56,508 nucleotides of DNA from an uncultured Bacilli bacterium (GCA_947589735.1 CANQCR010000011.1:1-56508), one strand, 5' to 3'. Shown: positions 36,378 through 45,539, counted from the first letter of the stretch. Translations and numbers: made by a program. Notes: a model not told the origin generated them from the sequence alone.

Positions 36378-37681
36378 GTATACTCTTTAACTAATGTTTT
36401 AGGAATGTCATCCAAGCCACACTCACTAGTTATTTTTCTATATTCATTATCCTCACCAGCAATATTGCTACCGATGAAGGCAACACTACAATTAAGTTTA
36501 GCAAGAACAGGCTTGATAATATCTTTAACACTATTAGGGTAATAGATAATGTTAAATCTATTTAAAATGTCATTATTACCAAGAATAGGTTCAAAGTAGT
36601 AACTATATTTTGGTTCAGGATTTATCATATCCATAAAAATATCTGTTACATCTTTTAGGTGTTTTAAAATAATTGTGTTATCTTCATCATCATTAATTCC
36701 TAGTTGAAGTAAATCACTTTGAAGTTCAAGAAGAAAGTAAATTAGAATCTCTATTTTTACTTTTGTTTGATAAGTTATATGAAAAGGCCCTTTTTCAAAC
36801 TCTTCAGATAAAGCTCCAAAAACGTCTCTTAATAGTAATATTTTATGATCATCAAAAGCTTGTCCTTTTTTAAGTAAATAGCTTTTAGCACAACCGATAT
36901 AACTTGTTATTAGTGAGACATTTAGCGCTTTTTCACATTTTCTTTTGACAGCTTTTACTAAATCTTGAGCTGATTCAATGACTATGAAATTAGTTTTAGG
37001 ATTAATACTATTGAAGCCATCATGGTCACTAACAAAATCACGGTGTCTAATAATGGTACAACCATCTTTATGGATATCTTGGTATTGTAAAGCGTAAGCA
37101 CAACGACTAAAAAATTCACAGGTATTTGCGTGGCAATGATGAACTTGGATTTTATGCCATTTTTTAGCCGTTAAGTTCCAATAATTTCGTCTTCCCTTAT
37201 CCTTTTTTCTTAGACACTCTTCATATATTTTACGATAATCAGAGCCTTTACCTCTTGATCTTTTTTGCAAACGTTCTAGACATAGAAAGGCTTCTTCTGG
37301 TTCTAGATAGTGGATATCGATATTTAAATGGAGTTCTTTAGCAATTTCATCGATAGCTCTTTTAAACTTACTTATTTTGGTTTCATCTTGGACAACCACG
37401 ACAAAATGTTTAAAAGATGGCGCCATCTTATAAGCTGCTAAAAGGGGGACTAAATATGATGCGTGACATATTCTTTGATTATCAAAAAGAAGAATCTCCT
37501 CATCTAAAAGAGCATCAGCAATATCATATAATAATAATTCATAAGGCATCATTTCTTGACGATTATTTTTCCTACCAACCCGTTCAACTGTTGGAAGATA
37601 ACCATTTTGCGACCTTAATTCTTCTTTTATTTTGTCATTACCTGATGTGATAGCCATTTCATAAAATACCGGTGCATCCAT
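36362..37681 (-). CDS. DinG/XPD-helicase-like protein with lost ATPase motifs and no second motor domain
   Basis: 439 residues. The order follows the first half of DinG: a Q-motif-like NRQEMM near 39, then ILLFDNQRICHASYLVPLLA where DinG has the Walker A (GTGTGKS). FLC, then CHANTCEFFSRC give a Cys and C-x4-C-x5-C, the spacing of the DinG iron-sulfur cluster. FIVIESAQDL stands where the DEAH box should be. A SVAFIGSNIA stretch matches the TSATL region, after which the protein ends, so motor domain 2 is missing. Probably an iron-sulfur nucleic-acid-binding protein without helicase activity. GGGGGA lies 5' of the ATG. Homology is by eye. Confidence 0.6.
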   Translation of the reverse strand: MDAPVFYEMAITSGNDKIKEELRSQNGYLPTVERVGRKNNRQEMMPYELLLYDIADALLDEEILLFDNQRICHASYLVPLLAAYKMAPSFKHFVVVVQDETKISKFKRAIDEIAKELHLNIDIHYLEPEEAFLCLERLQKRSRGKGSDYRKIYEECLRKKDKGRRNYWNLTAKKWHKIQVHHCHANTCEFFSRCAYALQYQDIHKDGCTIIRHRDFVSDHDGFNSINPKTNFIVIESAQDLVKAVKRKCEKALNVSLITSYIGCAKSYLLKKGQAFDDHKILLLRDVFGALSEEFEKGPFHITYQTKVKIEILIYFLLELQSDLLQLGINDDEDNTIILKHLKDVTDIFMDMINPEPKYSYYFEPILGNNDILNRFNIIYYPNSVKDIIKPVLAKLNCSVAFIGSNIAGEDNEYRKITSECGLDDIPKTLVKEYTKKDN

Positions 37682-37697
37682 ATAATCCGTCCCCCTT

Positions 37698-37740
37698 AAA
37701 AAAACGCGCTTATTATAGCACGTTTTTATTAAATAGACAA
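37698..37740 (-). terminator. rodA terminator containing the promoter of the DinG-like gene
   Basis: On the minus strand a 9-bp stem (37718-37726 with 37701-37709) with one G-T pair ends in seven T. The loop holds TATAAT (37712-37717), exactly 17 bases after TTGTCT (37735-37740), giving a promoter nested in the terminator. Confidence 0.7.
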
Positions 37741-38880
37741 ATCATTGATAATGGTTGGTGGTGTTTTTTTATCTCTAGTAATATTTAGGATAACACCAAC
37801 AATAAGCATATAACTAAGTAAAGATGAACCACCATAACTAATAAAAGGAAGGGTAATACCCGTTATCGGTAAAAGACCAAAGGTCATTCCAATATTTTGA
37901 ACCTGTTGATAGATAAGCATTGCGACACAGCCACTAATAATATATTTATTAATATTGCTGTTAGCTTTAAGGGCAATAATAATTAATTTTAAATCTAAAA
38001 TGACTAGTAATAGTAATAAAGCGATAGACCCTACATAACCAAAGTTCGATGCATAAACGGCAAAGATAAAGTCAGTTTGGGGTTCAGGAAAATAAATAGG
38101 GGTGTTATTCGCACCAAATCCTAGAAGACCCCCAGAACCAATTGCTGTTATACCATTTTCAAGTTGATAACCACTACCATTTGACCAATCGAGTAAGCGG
38201 TCAACTCTTAAAAAGAAACTAGTTCCAAAGATATTAACAAATAAATCTTTACTCATAAAGTAGATGATGACAACGGATGCAATCGCTAAAGAAATAACCG
38301 TTCCAACTGCGATAAACCAACGATATCTAATTCCCGATATAAATAGCATAATAAATGTTATTAGTAAATAGATGATAACGACACCAGTATCCGGTTGTAA
38401 AAAAGTTAAAAGACTAGGTATACCAACAATAATACCTACTTTAATAAGAAAGAAAAACTCATTTTTAACACTAGGACGTTCATATTTTTTATGAAAAGCA
38501 TCAATCATGGAACTTAAATATAAAATTAAAATTATCTTCATAAACTCGCTCGGTTGGAAAGCTCCAATATGCGGTATTTCAAACCAACATTTAGCGTTAT
38601 TGATGGGTTCACCAAAGATAAGTAGTAAAATAAGACTGGCAACCCCACCGATATATAGAAGACGTGAATATTTTAAGATTCGCTCATTACCCACAATAAG
38701 AGTTGCAATAATGACGATAAATCCAATGCCATACCAAACGGCTTGTTTAATAGTATAATTATCAGCCCGGCTACCTAGTAAGGCTTCCGCACTTGTAATG
38801 CTGACTAAACTGATTAAGGCTAAAACGATAATTAATAGTAACAAAAAGATATCTATGTGAGCCTTTTTCTTGGTATACAT
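37729..38880 (-). CDS. rodA: FtsW/RodA/SpoVE-family glycosyltransferase, RodA-like
   Basis: 383 residues, about ten membrane helices. SEDS-family motifs: QPSEFMKIILILYLSSMI, FLQPDTGVVIIYLL, FPEPQTDFIFAV and the C-terminal GLLPITGITLPFISYGGSSLL. SEDS proteins polymerise lipid II into glycan strands with a partner class B PBP. The FLQPDxG and PITGI...LPFISYGGSS pattern plus length favours RodA over FtsW, though SpoVE cannot be ruled out in a spore former. GAGGTGATT lies before the ATG. No PBP is adjacent. Confidence 0.88.
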   Translation of the reverse strand: MYTKKKAHIDIFLLLLIIVLALISLVSITSAEALLGSRADNYTIKQAVWYGIGFIVIIATLIVGNERILKYSRLLYIGGVASLILLLIFGEPINNAKCWFEIPHIGAFQPSEFMKIILILYLSSMIDAFHKKYERPSVKNEFFFLIKVGIIVGIPSLLTFLQPDTGVVIIYLLITFIMLFISGIRYRWFIAVGTVISLAIASVVIIYFMSKDLFVNIFGTSFFLRVDRLLDWSNGSGYQLENGITAIGSGGLLGFGANNTPIYFPEPQTDFIFAVYASNFGYVGSIALLLLLVILDLKLIIIALKANSNINKYIISGCVAMLIYQQVQNIGMTFGLLPITGITLPFISYGGSSLLSYMLIVGVILNITRDKKTPPTIINDLSI

Positions 38881-39016
38881 CGAATCACCTCAAGCTTATA
38901 TATTACAACAATTATCCCAATTATACAACGATTATTTTAAAAAATATTGTCGAACGCATAGGAAGATGAATATTTATTTTTTACTAATTTTATAGTATAA
39001 TGATAGTGGTGATTTT

Positions 39017-39340
39017 ATGGAACACATCGTTCGCTATATAATTATAGCAGTTGTTTTAATCATTATTGCAATAGCTATTGCGAAAACGAAGAAAAGAGAT
39101 TTTCGCCTTGAAGCTAACAAATTAGTTGAATTATTGGGTGGTAAAGATAATATCGTCAGTTATGAAGCTAATAAATCCCGTTTTGTAGTGGAACTTAAAG
39201 ATGTCAGTTTAGCTAATAAAGAGGGCATTCAAAAAATGGGAGCGCAGGGGATTGTTGAAATTGATAATCAACTAAAAATTATTTTAGGTGAAAATGCTAA
39301 GCAAATAAAGAAATGTATTAATGACTTAGGTGATCGTTAG
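39017..39340 (+). CDS. Membrane-anchored PTS EIIB-like domain lacking the active cysteine
   Basis: 107 residues: one N-terminal membrane helix (5-22) and a soluble domain resembling glucose-type EIIB: LVELLGGKDNIVSYEANKSRFVVELKD, then IQKMGAQGIVEIDNQLKIIL. In EIIB the phosphorylated Cys lies in a CxTRLR stretch; here it reads NKSRFVV, so the Cys is gone and sugar phosphorylation is not possible. No EIIA or EIIC is near. A sensory or structural role is possible. Monocistronic with a strong terminator. Confidence 0.72.
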   Translation: MEHIVRYIIIAVVLIIIAIAIAKTKKRDFRLEANKLVELLGGKDNIVSYEANKSRFVVELKDVSLANKEGIQKMGAQGIVEIDNQLKIILGENAKQIKKCINDLGDR

Positions 39341-39355
39341 ATCATCTTTTTTTTT
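39329..39355 (+). terminator. terminator after the EIIB-like gene
   Basis: Seven-base stem (39329-39335 with 39340-39346) around GTTA, followed by nine T. The stop codon is in the stem-loop. Confidence 0.85.
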
Positions 39356-39404
39356 CGACAACTTTCGACGGCAAAATTCGCTATAATTAGCCTAGGTGAT
39401 ATGG

Positions 39405-40571
39405 ATGAATATGTTTGATGAGTTAATTATGAGCATTGTTTTACTATTATTTCCTCTTTTTTGCTATTTGTTTTATATTGTCGCAAATAAAAACGTTGAT
39501 GATAAACATCGCGATTTAGCTTTAGGCTTTGCACTTATTAGCATTGTCTATTTTATTAGTAAGTATCCTCTTAATGACTTTTATTTAATCCTCTTATTAT
39601 CAATTCCTATTTTTTTAACTTGTAAAAGGAGATTTTTATGGCTTATGCATATCCTTTTTTTAGTTGTAATTATTATTCAGTATGACAATATTTATGTAAG
39701 TTTAATCATTATTAATGCTTTAATATCATTGTTTATTAATCGTAAGCAAGATTTTTTTCAGTATCTTATCTTTTTCAGTCTAACATCCTTAGTAGCCATT
39801 ATTATTTTAGAACCAGGCGAATTAAGCTACTATTTATTAATGATTATGGCTTATATAGCGCTCGCCAACTTGGTATATTTTACCATTACCAAAGGGGAAG
39901 AAATAATTAATTATCATATTGAGTTTAAAAATATGAAAAAGGAATATGAAATTAGACATTCTTTATTTAAAATTACCCACGAAATAAAAAATCCTTTAGC
40001 TGTTTGTAAAGCTTATATTGATATGTTTGATTATAATAATCCTGCGTGCGCTAAAAAATATATTCCGATTATATCGGGTGAGATTGATAAACTTCTTTTG
40101 CTTCTTCAGGACTTCCTTTTAGTAAATAAAGATAATATCCAATTTGATATTATGGATGTTAATGTTTTACTTGAAGATATTGTGGAATCGATGAGTGAGT
40201 TAAGACGCTTTAAAATTAATTTAGAGACATTAGATGATGAAATCTTTATCAGTGGAGACTATAATCGTTTAACGCAAGTACTTACTAATTTAATCAAGAA
40301 TAGCATTGAGGCTAATGCTGATCTTGTAACTATTAAATTATCACTAATGACGAATGACGTGTTAATCGAAGTTATTGACAATGGTGATGGCATTGCTGAT
40401 GACATTAAAAATAATATCTATGTTCCTTTTTATACAACGAAAAAAGATGGAACGGGTTTAGGGGTATCCCTTTCCAAAGAAATAATTGAAGCTCATAATG
40501 GTATTTTGGAATATGAAAGTTCTTCCTTAGGAACGACGGCAAAAATTTTTTTGCCTCTTTATAGTCTATAG
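39405..40571 (+). CDS. Orphan sensor histidine kinase, KinB-like
   Basis: 388 residues from ATG 39405 (AGGTG upstream). Six or seven N-terminal membrane helices without a large outside domain, then the DHp box ITHEIKNPLAVCKAYIDM with His near 191, N-box LIKNSIEANAD, G1 DNGDGIAD, and G2 GTGLGVSLSKEIIEAHNG. No response regulator is nearby. Multi-helix orphan kinases with this H-box (HEIKNPLA) feed the Spo0F/Spo0A phosphorelay in Bacillus (KinB). With gerQ and spoIVA here, a sporulation kinase is plausible but not proven. Confidence 0.8.
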   Translation: MNMFDELIMSIVLLLFPLFCYLFYIVANKNVDDKHRDLALGFALISIVYFISKYPLNDFYLILLLSIPIFLTCKRRFLWLMHILFLVVIIIQYDNIYVSLIIINALISLFINRKQDFFQYLIFFSLTSLVAIIILEPGELSYYLLMIMAYIALANLVYFTITKGEEIINYHIEFKNMKKEYEIRHSLFKITHEIKNPLAVCKAYIDMFDYNNPACAKKYIPIISGEIDKLLLLLQDFLLVNKDNIQFDIMDVNVLLEDIVESMSELRRFKINLETLDDEIFISGDYNRLTQVLTNLIKNSIEANADLVTIKLSLMTNDVLIEVIDNGDGIADDIKNNIYVPFYTTKKDGTGLGVSLSKEIIEAHNGILEYESSSLGTTAKIFLPLYSL

Positions 40572-40613
40572 ATATTCTTGTAAAAAAATGATAAAATGTT
40601 AGTGGGTGATATA

Positions 40614-42113
40614 ATGAAACCATTAGTATTATGTATAATGGATGGTGTTGGTGAAAGAGAAGAGACACATGGTAATGCTGTTAAGGCTGCTCATACACCA
40701 AACCTAGATAAATTAAAAGAGAAATATGGATATAGTTTATTAGAGGCCAGTGGTACTAGTGTAGGTCTTCCCGAGGGACAAATGGGTAATAGTGAGGTTG
40801 GCCATATGACTATTGGTTCTGGCCGTATTATCTATCAGCCATTAGAACTTATTAATAAGGAGATTGCTGATGGTACTTTCTTTAAAAATGCTGAAATTTT
40901 AAAGGCGATGGATCACGTTAAAAAATATAATTCTAAGCTTCATATTATGGGTTTAACAAGTGATGGGGGAGTCCATTCACATATTAACCATCTTCTTGCT
41001 TTACTTGACATGTGTAAACAAAATGGTATAGACCGTGTCTATTTACATTTGTGCACCGATGGAAGGGATGTTGATCCCAAAAGTGCCTATACCTATATTG
41101 CCAAAGTTGAAGATAAGCTAAAAGAAGTAGGAGGATGCATCGCTACTATTGCTGGCCGTTATTATACAATGGACCGTGATAACAATTATGATCGTTTGAA
41201 AAAAGGCTATGATGCAATTGTCTATGCAAATGGTCCCCATGCTACGTCTTGTCAAGCGTTTATTCAAAATAGCTATGATGCGGACGTCACGGATGAGTTT
41301 TTAGTTCCGACTGTTTTCACTGATGAGGGAACCGTTGATGATAACGATGCGTTTATAACCTTTAATTTTCGTAAAGATCGTTTAAGAGAACTATTTACCG
41401 CCTTAACTAATCCGGATTTCCACGATATGGAAACAAAGCAAATTAACAATTTATATGCCTTGACGATGATGCCGGTAGTAGAATCAGTTATTGCGCCTCA
41501 TGCTTATGATGATGCTAACCCTAAAAATATTTTAGGTGATGTTTTAGAACGTCATCAATTATCACAACTACGAATTGCGGAAACAGAAAAGTATGCGCAC
41601 GTAACGTTCTTCTTTGATGGTGGTAAAGAAGTTGAATATGCGAATGAAAAGAAGATTTTAATTCCATCTCCTAAAGTTGCTACATATGACTTAAAACCTG
41701 AAATGAGTGCTTATGAAGTAACCGATAATCTTATTAAGGAACTTCCAAATGTCGATGTCGTTATCTTAAATTATGCCAATGGTGATATGGTGGGTCATAC
41801 TGGTGTATTTGATGCTGCCGTTAAGGCCGTTGAAGTTGTCGATGAAGGAATTGGCAGAATCTATGATAAAGTTATGGAATTAGGTGGCGTCATGATGATT
41901 ATTGCCGATCATGGTAATAGTGATTATATGCTTGATGATAATGATAACATTATTACAAGCCATTCAACTAGTCTTGTTCCTTGTATCATTACTAAAGATA
42001 ATATTAGGTTAAAAAATGGTAAGCTTGGTGATGTTGCGCCAACGATTCTTCATTTACTTGAAATAGAAATACCAGATGAGATGACAGGGGAAGTTTTAAT
42101 AACTAGTGAGTAA
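40614..42113 (+). CDS. gpmI: Phosphoglycerate mutase, cofactor-independent
   Basis: 499 residues from ATG 40614 with GGGTGAT upstream. It belongs to the alkaline-phosphatase superfamily: CIMDGVGE metal site, catalytic Ser in QMGNSEVGHMTIGSGR, SDGGVHSH, CTDGRDVDP, GRYYTMDRDNNYDR, FNFRKDR, NGDMVGHTG and IADHGNSD all present. It interconverts 3- and 2-phosphoglycerate using manganese. Intact here, in contrast to the degenerate paralogue at 43303. Thirty to forty bases after the sensor kinase gene. Confidence 0.97.
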   Translation: MKPLVLCIMDGVGEREETHGNAVKAAHTPNLDKLKEKYGYSLLEASGTSVGLPEGQMGNSEVGHMTIGSGRIIYQPLELINKEIADGTFFKNAEILKAMDHVKKYNSKLHIMGLTSDGGVHSHINHLLALLDMCKQNGIDRVYLHLCTDGRDVDPKSAYTYIAKVEDKLKEVGGCIATIAGRYYTMDRDNNYDRLKKGYDAIVYANGPHATSCQAFIQNSYDADVTDEFLVPTVFTDEGTVDDNDAFITFNFRKDRLRELFTALTNPDFHDMETKQINNLYALTMMPVVESVIAPHAYDDANPKNILGDVLERHQLSQLRIAETEKYAHVTFFFDGGKEVEYANEKKILIPSPKVATYDLKPEMSAYEVTDNLIKELPNVDVVILNYANGDMVGHTGVFDAAVKAVEVVDEGIGRIYDKVMELGGVMMIIADHGNSDYMLDDNDNIITSHSTSLVPCIITKDNIRLKNGKLGDVAPTILHLLEIEIPDEMTGEVLITSE

Positions 42114-42123
42114 ATAAGCCCTT

Positions 42124-42152
42124 TTGACAACCCTTTTGATAAATGGTATACT
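42124..42152 (+). promoter_or_regulatory. promoter of engB
   Basis: TTGACA (42124-42129), 17-base spacer, TATACT (42147-42152) with TGG extension. Confidence 0.75.
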
Positions 42153-42179
42153 AGGTAAAACTTTTAGGAAGTGAGAAAC

Positions 42180-42761
42180 TTGAAAATTAATAGTGTTAAT
42201 CTCGTTATCAGCGCCGTTCGAAGAAGTCAATATCCAACAGATGAGAAACCCGAGTATTTACTTGTTGGTCGCTCAAATGTTGGTAAAAGTAGTTTTATTA
42301 ATACGTTAATTAATCGTAAAAACTATGCTCGTACTTCAGCTACGCCAGGTAAAACGCAAACAATCAATTTTTACCTTGTCAATGATGAGTTTTATCTTGT
42401 TGATGCTCCTGGTTATGGCTTTGCTGCTTTAAGTAAAGCTAAGCAAAAGAAATTTGGTTTAATGATGGAAGATTATCTCCAAAATAGATCTAATTTAAAG
42501 CAAGTGTTTATGTTAGTTGATTTTCGTCATAAACCAACTAAAGATGATATTATGATGTATAATTTCTTAAAACATTATAAAATACCCGTCACCATCGTAG
42601 CGACGAAAACTGACAAAGTTGGTATTTCCCTTCATCAAAAACAACGCAATAACATTTTAAACGATTTAGATATGGTTGTTGGTGATGACTTCGTAATGTT
42701 TTCAAATGTTACCAAGGTTGGTAAACCTGAGATATGTCAAAAGATAGAAATGACTAAATAG
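42180..42761 (+). CDS. engB: Ribosome biogenesis GTPase YsxC/EngB
   Basis: The family begins MKIN, matching a TTG start at 42180 with AGGAAG eight bases upstream; 193 residues. GTPase motifs: G1 GRSNVGKSSFINTL, G2 TPGKTQTINFY, G3 DAPGYGFA, G4 TKTDK. It acts in late 50S subunit assembly and is essential in B. subtilis. The terminator overlaps its 3' end. Confidence 0.95.
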   Translation: MKINSVNLVISAVRRSQYPTDEKPEYLLVGRSNVGKSSFINTLINRKNYARTSATPGKTQTINFYLVNDEFYLVDAPGYGFAALSKAKQKKFGLMMEDYLQNRSNLKQVFMLVDFRHKPTKDDIMMYNFLKHYKIPVTIVATKTDKVGISLHQKQRNNILNDLDMVVGDDFVMFSNVTKVGKPEICQKIEMTK

Positions 42762-42788
42762 TACTTTCTATCTTTTTTTTCATACAAT
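42741..42788 (+). terminator. engB terminator running into the next promoter
   Basis: Ten-base perfect stem (42741-42750 with 42765-42774) within the end of engB, then T-tract to 42780 and TACAAT at 42783-42788 as -10 for the next gene. Confidence 0.8.
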
Positions 42789-42803
42789 ATAAGTGGTGGT
42801 AAT

Positions 42804-43241
42804 GTGCGAGTTAAATGTTTAGATGATAAATTGATAGTTTACCAAAAAGGCGCTACAACATCTAACTTAGAGGAATTGTGTCGAAACATTATCAATAAAC
42901 TAAAAAAGTACTATAACATTGACTTAAAGGGCTTTTATAATGTCAATATCTTTGAAGACATAGATTATGGGGTAGTTATTGAGTTCATTTTAGAAGATAT
43001 TGACTTCTATTATGATTATAGTAAAGTTGATTTGCACATAATAAAAAAGGAAGCCAATTTTCTTTATCGCATTCCTGATCTTTTAGATTTAAACGCCAAC
43101 TATGGCTATTATTATCATAATCAATACTATGTAAAAGTTAAAGAAATGAAATTACCTAATTGGGATTTCGGCGAACTTATCTACCAGAATACAAATGAAA
43201 TAATTACAAATGGCAAACTAATCAAGTGTAAATTTGCATAA
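42804..43241 (+). CDS. Protein of unknown function (145 residues)
   Basis: Starts at GTG 42804 with GTGGTGG close before it. Soluble, mixed alpha/beta, rich in Tyr and Asp (FYNVNIFEDIDYGVVIEFILED, FYYDYSKVDLHII, YGYYYHNQYYVKV). No motif or family was recognised. It forms a single-gene unit between two terminators, after engB and before the pseudo-phosphoglycerate mutase. Confidence 0.6.
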   Translation: MRVKCLDDKLIVYQKGATTSNLEELCRNIINKLKKYYNIDLKGFYNVNIFEDIDYGVVIEFILEDIDFYYDYSKVDLHIIKKEANFLYRIPDLLDLNANYGYYYHNQYYVKVKEMKLPNWDFGELIYQNTNEIITNGKLIKCKFA

Positions 43242-43276
43242 AAAGTCTATCAATTTATAGATTTTTTTGATATAAT
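43241..43276 (+). terminator. terminator running into the promoter of the T7SS-linked pseudoenzyme
   Basis: Nine-base stem (43242-43250 with 43257-43265), T-tract to 43268, then GA and TATAAT (43271-43276). The last T and GA make it a TGA-extended -10. Confidence 0.8.
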
Positions 43277-43302
43277 TTTATTGAGTAAAATAGGGTGATA
43301 TT

Positions 43303-44904
43303 ATGAATGAAAAGAAAACAGTATTATTTTTGATGAATGGTCTTGGCGTTCAAACAGCAAAATCTTTTGAAGTTTACTCTAAAGAACTTATGCCAACATT
43401 CGATACTTTAATGAATAATTATCCTTTTAAATTATTATATTCTAATGGCGAGTTTATTGGTGCTAACAAAGGCGAAGTATCAAACTTTAAATCAGGATAC
43501 TACAATTTTGCTTCTTTTGGACATCCCAAAAAGAAAGAGGATGTTTTAAATAGTAAGATAGCCTCTAATGAGTTTGCAACAAACCCTGTTGTTAATAATA
43601 GTATTGAGATTGCTGTTCGTAATAGCAGTAATTTACATATAATGTTTACTTTAGGTGATAAAGTCAGTAATGATCGCTATGAACATTTGAAAGCGTATTT
43701 AGCTTTGGCTTATCAAAAAGGTGTAAAACAAATTTTCGTTCATCTTATTTTAGGTGATAGTAGTACTCGTGGTCAAAAAATTGCCGATAGTTGCTTAAGT
43801 GACTTTAAAAATCGGGTTTTACGTTATTATCCAGATGTTAAAATAGCATCTGTTTGTGGCCGGATGTATGTTAAAAATGGTACTGTTAGTGCAATTGCCG
43901 ATTTTTACCGGATGATGGTTAGTGCTGTAGGCGAAGTATGGAATGATTATGAAGCCACGATTCATAAGAAGTACGAACATGGTATGAATGATGATAATAT
44001 GACGGGCTTCATTACTATCTATGACCGGCTTTTATGTGAAGGCGATAGTATTTTGATGTTCAACTATAGTAATAACATCGCTAAGCAATTATTTGAAATT
44101 ATTCTAAATCCTAAAAAATACTTTCCAACCAGTAGTGCGCCAGAAAATATTTCAATTAATGCTATGTTTACGATTAACAATATGCCACAAATACCTAGAG
44201 CTTTTCCAGATGCTGTACCAGATACGTGTCTATTAGATAAAATACCAGCTGATAAGAAAGTTTTAATTATCGCTAGTAAAGATCGAATTCCACATATTAG
44301 TAAAACTTTAAATGGATTTAAGCCAAGTTTTAATCCTAATGTCAGTGTATGGCCTATTGAGGATCAAAAGAATCGTTTTGAAAGCTTAAGTCAGTATTTA
44401 GCAGCTTATATTAATCAAGACGTGTATGATTTAATTATTGCTGATTGTCAATTATATAATCCTAAAGTGGATGAAAGAACGATTGATCAGTTAAAGAAAA
44501 ATATGACTGATTTAGACAAATGCTTAAATATTACATATAACCAAGTTTTAGCTAAAAATTATCGCTTAATTGCAACATCACTATATGGCTTAAGACAGGC
44601 ATTTAAGTTAACTGTTACAATGGAGACGGTTGATTTTTCTCAAAAAGTTCCTTTTTTACTTATTGATAAAGAAATTAGACGTGTCGATATCGTCTTTAAA
44701 CCCGAACCAACTATTATTGATGTTGCAAGAATAATTGCAATTAGTTTTGGTTGCCCAATGGCTAACGACTTGATTGTTATTGAGACACCAAAGGATAAAA
44801 AGAAGAAGAATCGTAAAAAAGCATTGCTTCTAATTATACCAATTCTTATACTTCTTATCATTGTCGTCGTTTGGGCTTATATGTACGGATTAATTAATTT
44901 CTAG
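43303..44904 (+). CDS. Tail-anchored pseudo-phosphoglycerate mutase (GpmI-like, catalytic residues lost)
   Basis: 533 residues. Residues 1-490 follow GpmI step by step, but each active motif is altered: the DGxG metal site reads MNGLG, the catalytic NSEVGH region reads VSNFKSGYYN, DGRD reads LGDSSTR, GRYYTMDRD reads GRMYVKNGT, FNFRKDR reads FNYSNNI, and ADHGN reads TSLYG. A basic patch (KDKKKKNRKK) and one hydrophobic helix (about 507-528) end the chain, so the body should face the cytoplasm, anchored by its tail. It directly precedes the T7SS genes without a visible terminator. Probably a structural or regulatory pseudoenzyme of that locus; function is inference. Confidence 0.72.
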   Translation: MNEKKTVLFLMNGLGVQTAKSFEVYSKELMPTFDTLMNNYPFKLLYSNGEFIGANKGEVSNFKSGYYNFASFGHPKKKEDVLNSKIASNEFATNPVVNNSIEIAVRNSSNLHIMFTLGDKVSNDRYEHLKAYLALAYQKGVKQIFVHLILGDSSTRGQKIADSCLSDFKNRVLRYYPDVKIASVCGRMYVKNGTVSAIADFYRMMVSAVGEVWNDYEATIHKKYEHGMNDDNMTGFITIYDRLLCEGDSILMFNYSNNIAKQLFEIILNPKKYFPTSSAPENISINAMFTINNMPQIPRAFPDAVPDTCLLDKIPADKKVLIIASKDRIPHISKTLNGFKPSFNPNVSVWPIEDQKNRFESLSQYLAAYINQDVYDLIIADCQLYNPKVDERTIDQLKKNMTDLDKCLNITYNQVLAKNYRLIATSLYGLRQAFKLTVTMETVDFSQKVPFLLIDKEIRRVDIVFKPEPTIIDVARIIAISFGCPMANDLIVIETPKDKKKKNRKKALLLIIPILILLIIVVVWAYMYGLINF

Positions 44905-44996
44905 ATATATCAGCAATTGTGCTTTAAATTATCGAGGGATTATGTTATCATTATATCGTACTGTAAATAAATAAAAGAATATTAGAGGGTGATTGT

Positions 44997-45248
44997 ATGA
45001 ATAAAGTTCTTGTTTATGTCTATGTCCCATTAATAGAACAAGAATACAATCTATTTATTCCAATTAATCGTAAAATTGGTTTAATTAAAAAAATTATTGT
45101 TAATTCTATTATTGAATTATCTGATGGTAATTACAAAGTGGATACAAGCTTTAATCTGTATAATAAAATAACTAATCGTGTTTATGACGATGATGCTTAT
45201 GTTATCAATACCGATATTCGTAATGGAACCAAACTTATTTTACTATAG
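44997..45248 (+). CDS. esaB: EsaB/YukD-like ubiquitin-fold protein of the T7SS
   Basis: 83 residues of beta-grasp type: VLVYVYVPLIEQEYNLFIPI, hydrophobic helix IGLIKKIIVNSIIEL, and the closing NTDIRNGTKLILL. This pattern and size match YukD/EsaB, a small cytoplasmic component of Firmicute type VII secretion. AGGGTGA lies before the ATG. Its position before WXG100-like genes and essC supports the call. Name given by context and fold rather than strong identity. Confidence 0.75.
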   Translation: MNKVLVYVYVPLIEQEYNLFIPINRKIGLIKKIIVNSIIELSDGNYKVDTSFNLYNKITNRVYDDDAYVINTDIRNGTKLILL

Positions 45249-45258
45249 TAGGTGAGAT

Positions 45259-45537
45259 ATGTACATCGATTATGAACAGAGTAGTATTTTAGGACATAAA
45301 ATTCAAATGGAAGCTGATGAATTACAAGTTTTAATTCAACAAGTTAAAGAAATTCAGGATAAGCTAGAACCAATCTTAACGGCTAAAGAGGATATTGAAT
45401 ATTTACAAGCTTTTATTAATCAAACGCAAATCATTGCTAAATTAGCTGAAACAATCGGCGCGACAGGTACTTTTTTAGTTAATGTTTCTAATGCCTATAG
45501 TAATCAAGCCGAAGAGAATTGTGGAATGATGGGATAA
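45259..45537 (+). CDS. WXG100-like small helical protein (T7SS)
   Basis: 92 residues, two amphipathic helices (about 10-45 and 48-85) as in ESAT-6/WXG100 proteins, though no WxG is present at the turn. YEQSSILGHKIQMEADELQV starts the first helix. Such proteins are secreted by, or form dimers for, the EssC machine. Ten bases after esaB and overlapping or abutting the next WXG100-like gene, with which it may form a heterodimer. Confidence 0.65.
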   Translation: MYIDYEQSSILGHKIQMEADELQVLIQQVKEIQDKLEPILTAKEDIEYLQAFINQTQIIAKLAETIGATGTFLVNVSNAYSNQAEENCGMMG

Positions 45538-45539
45538 AT

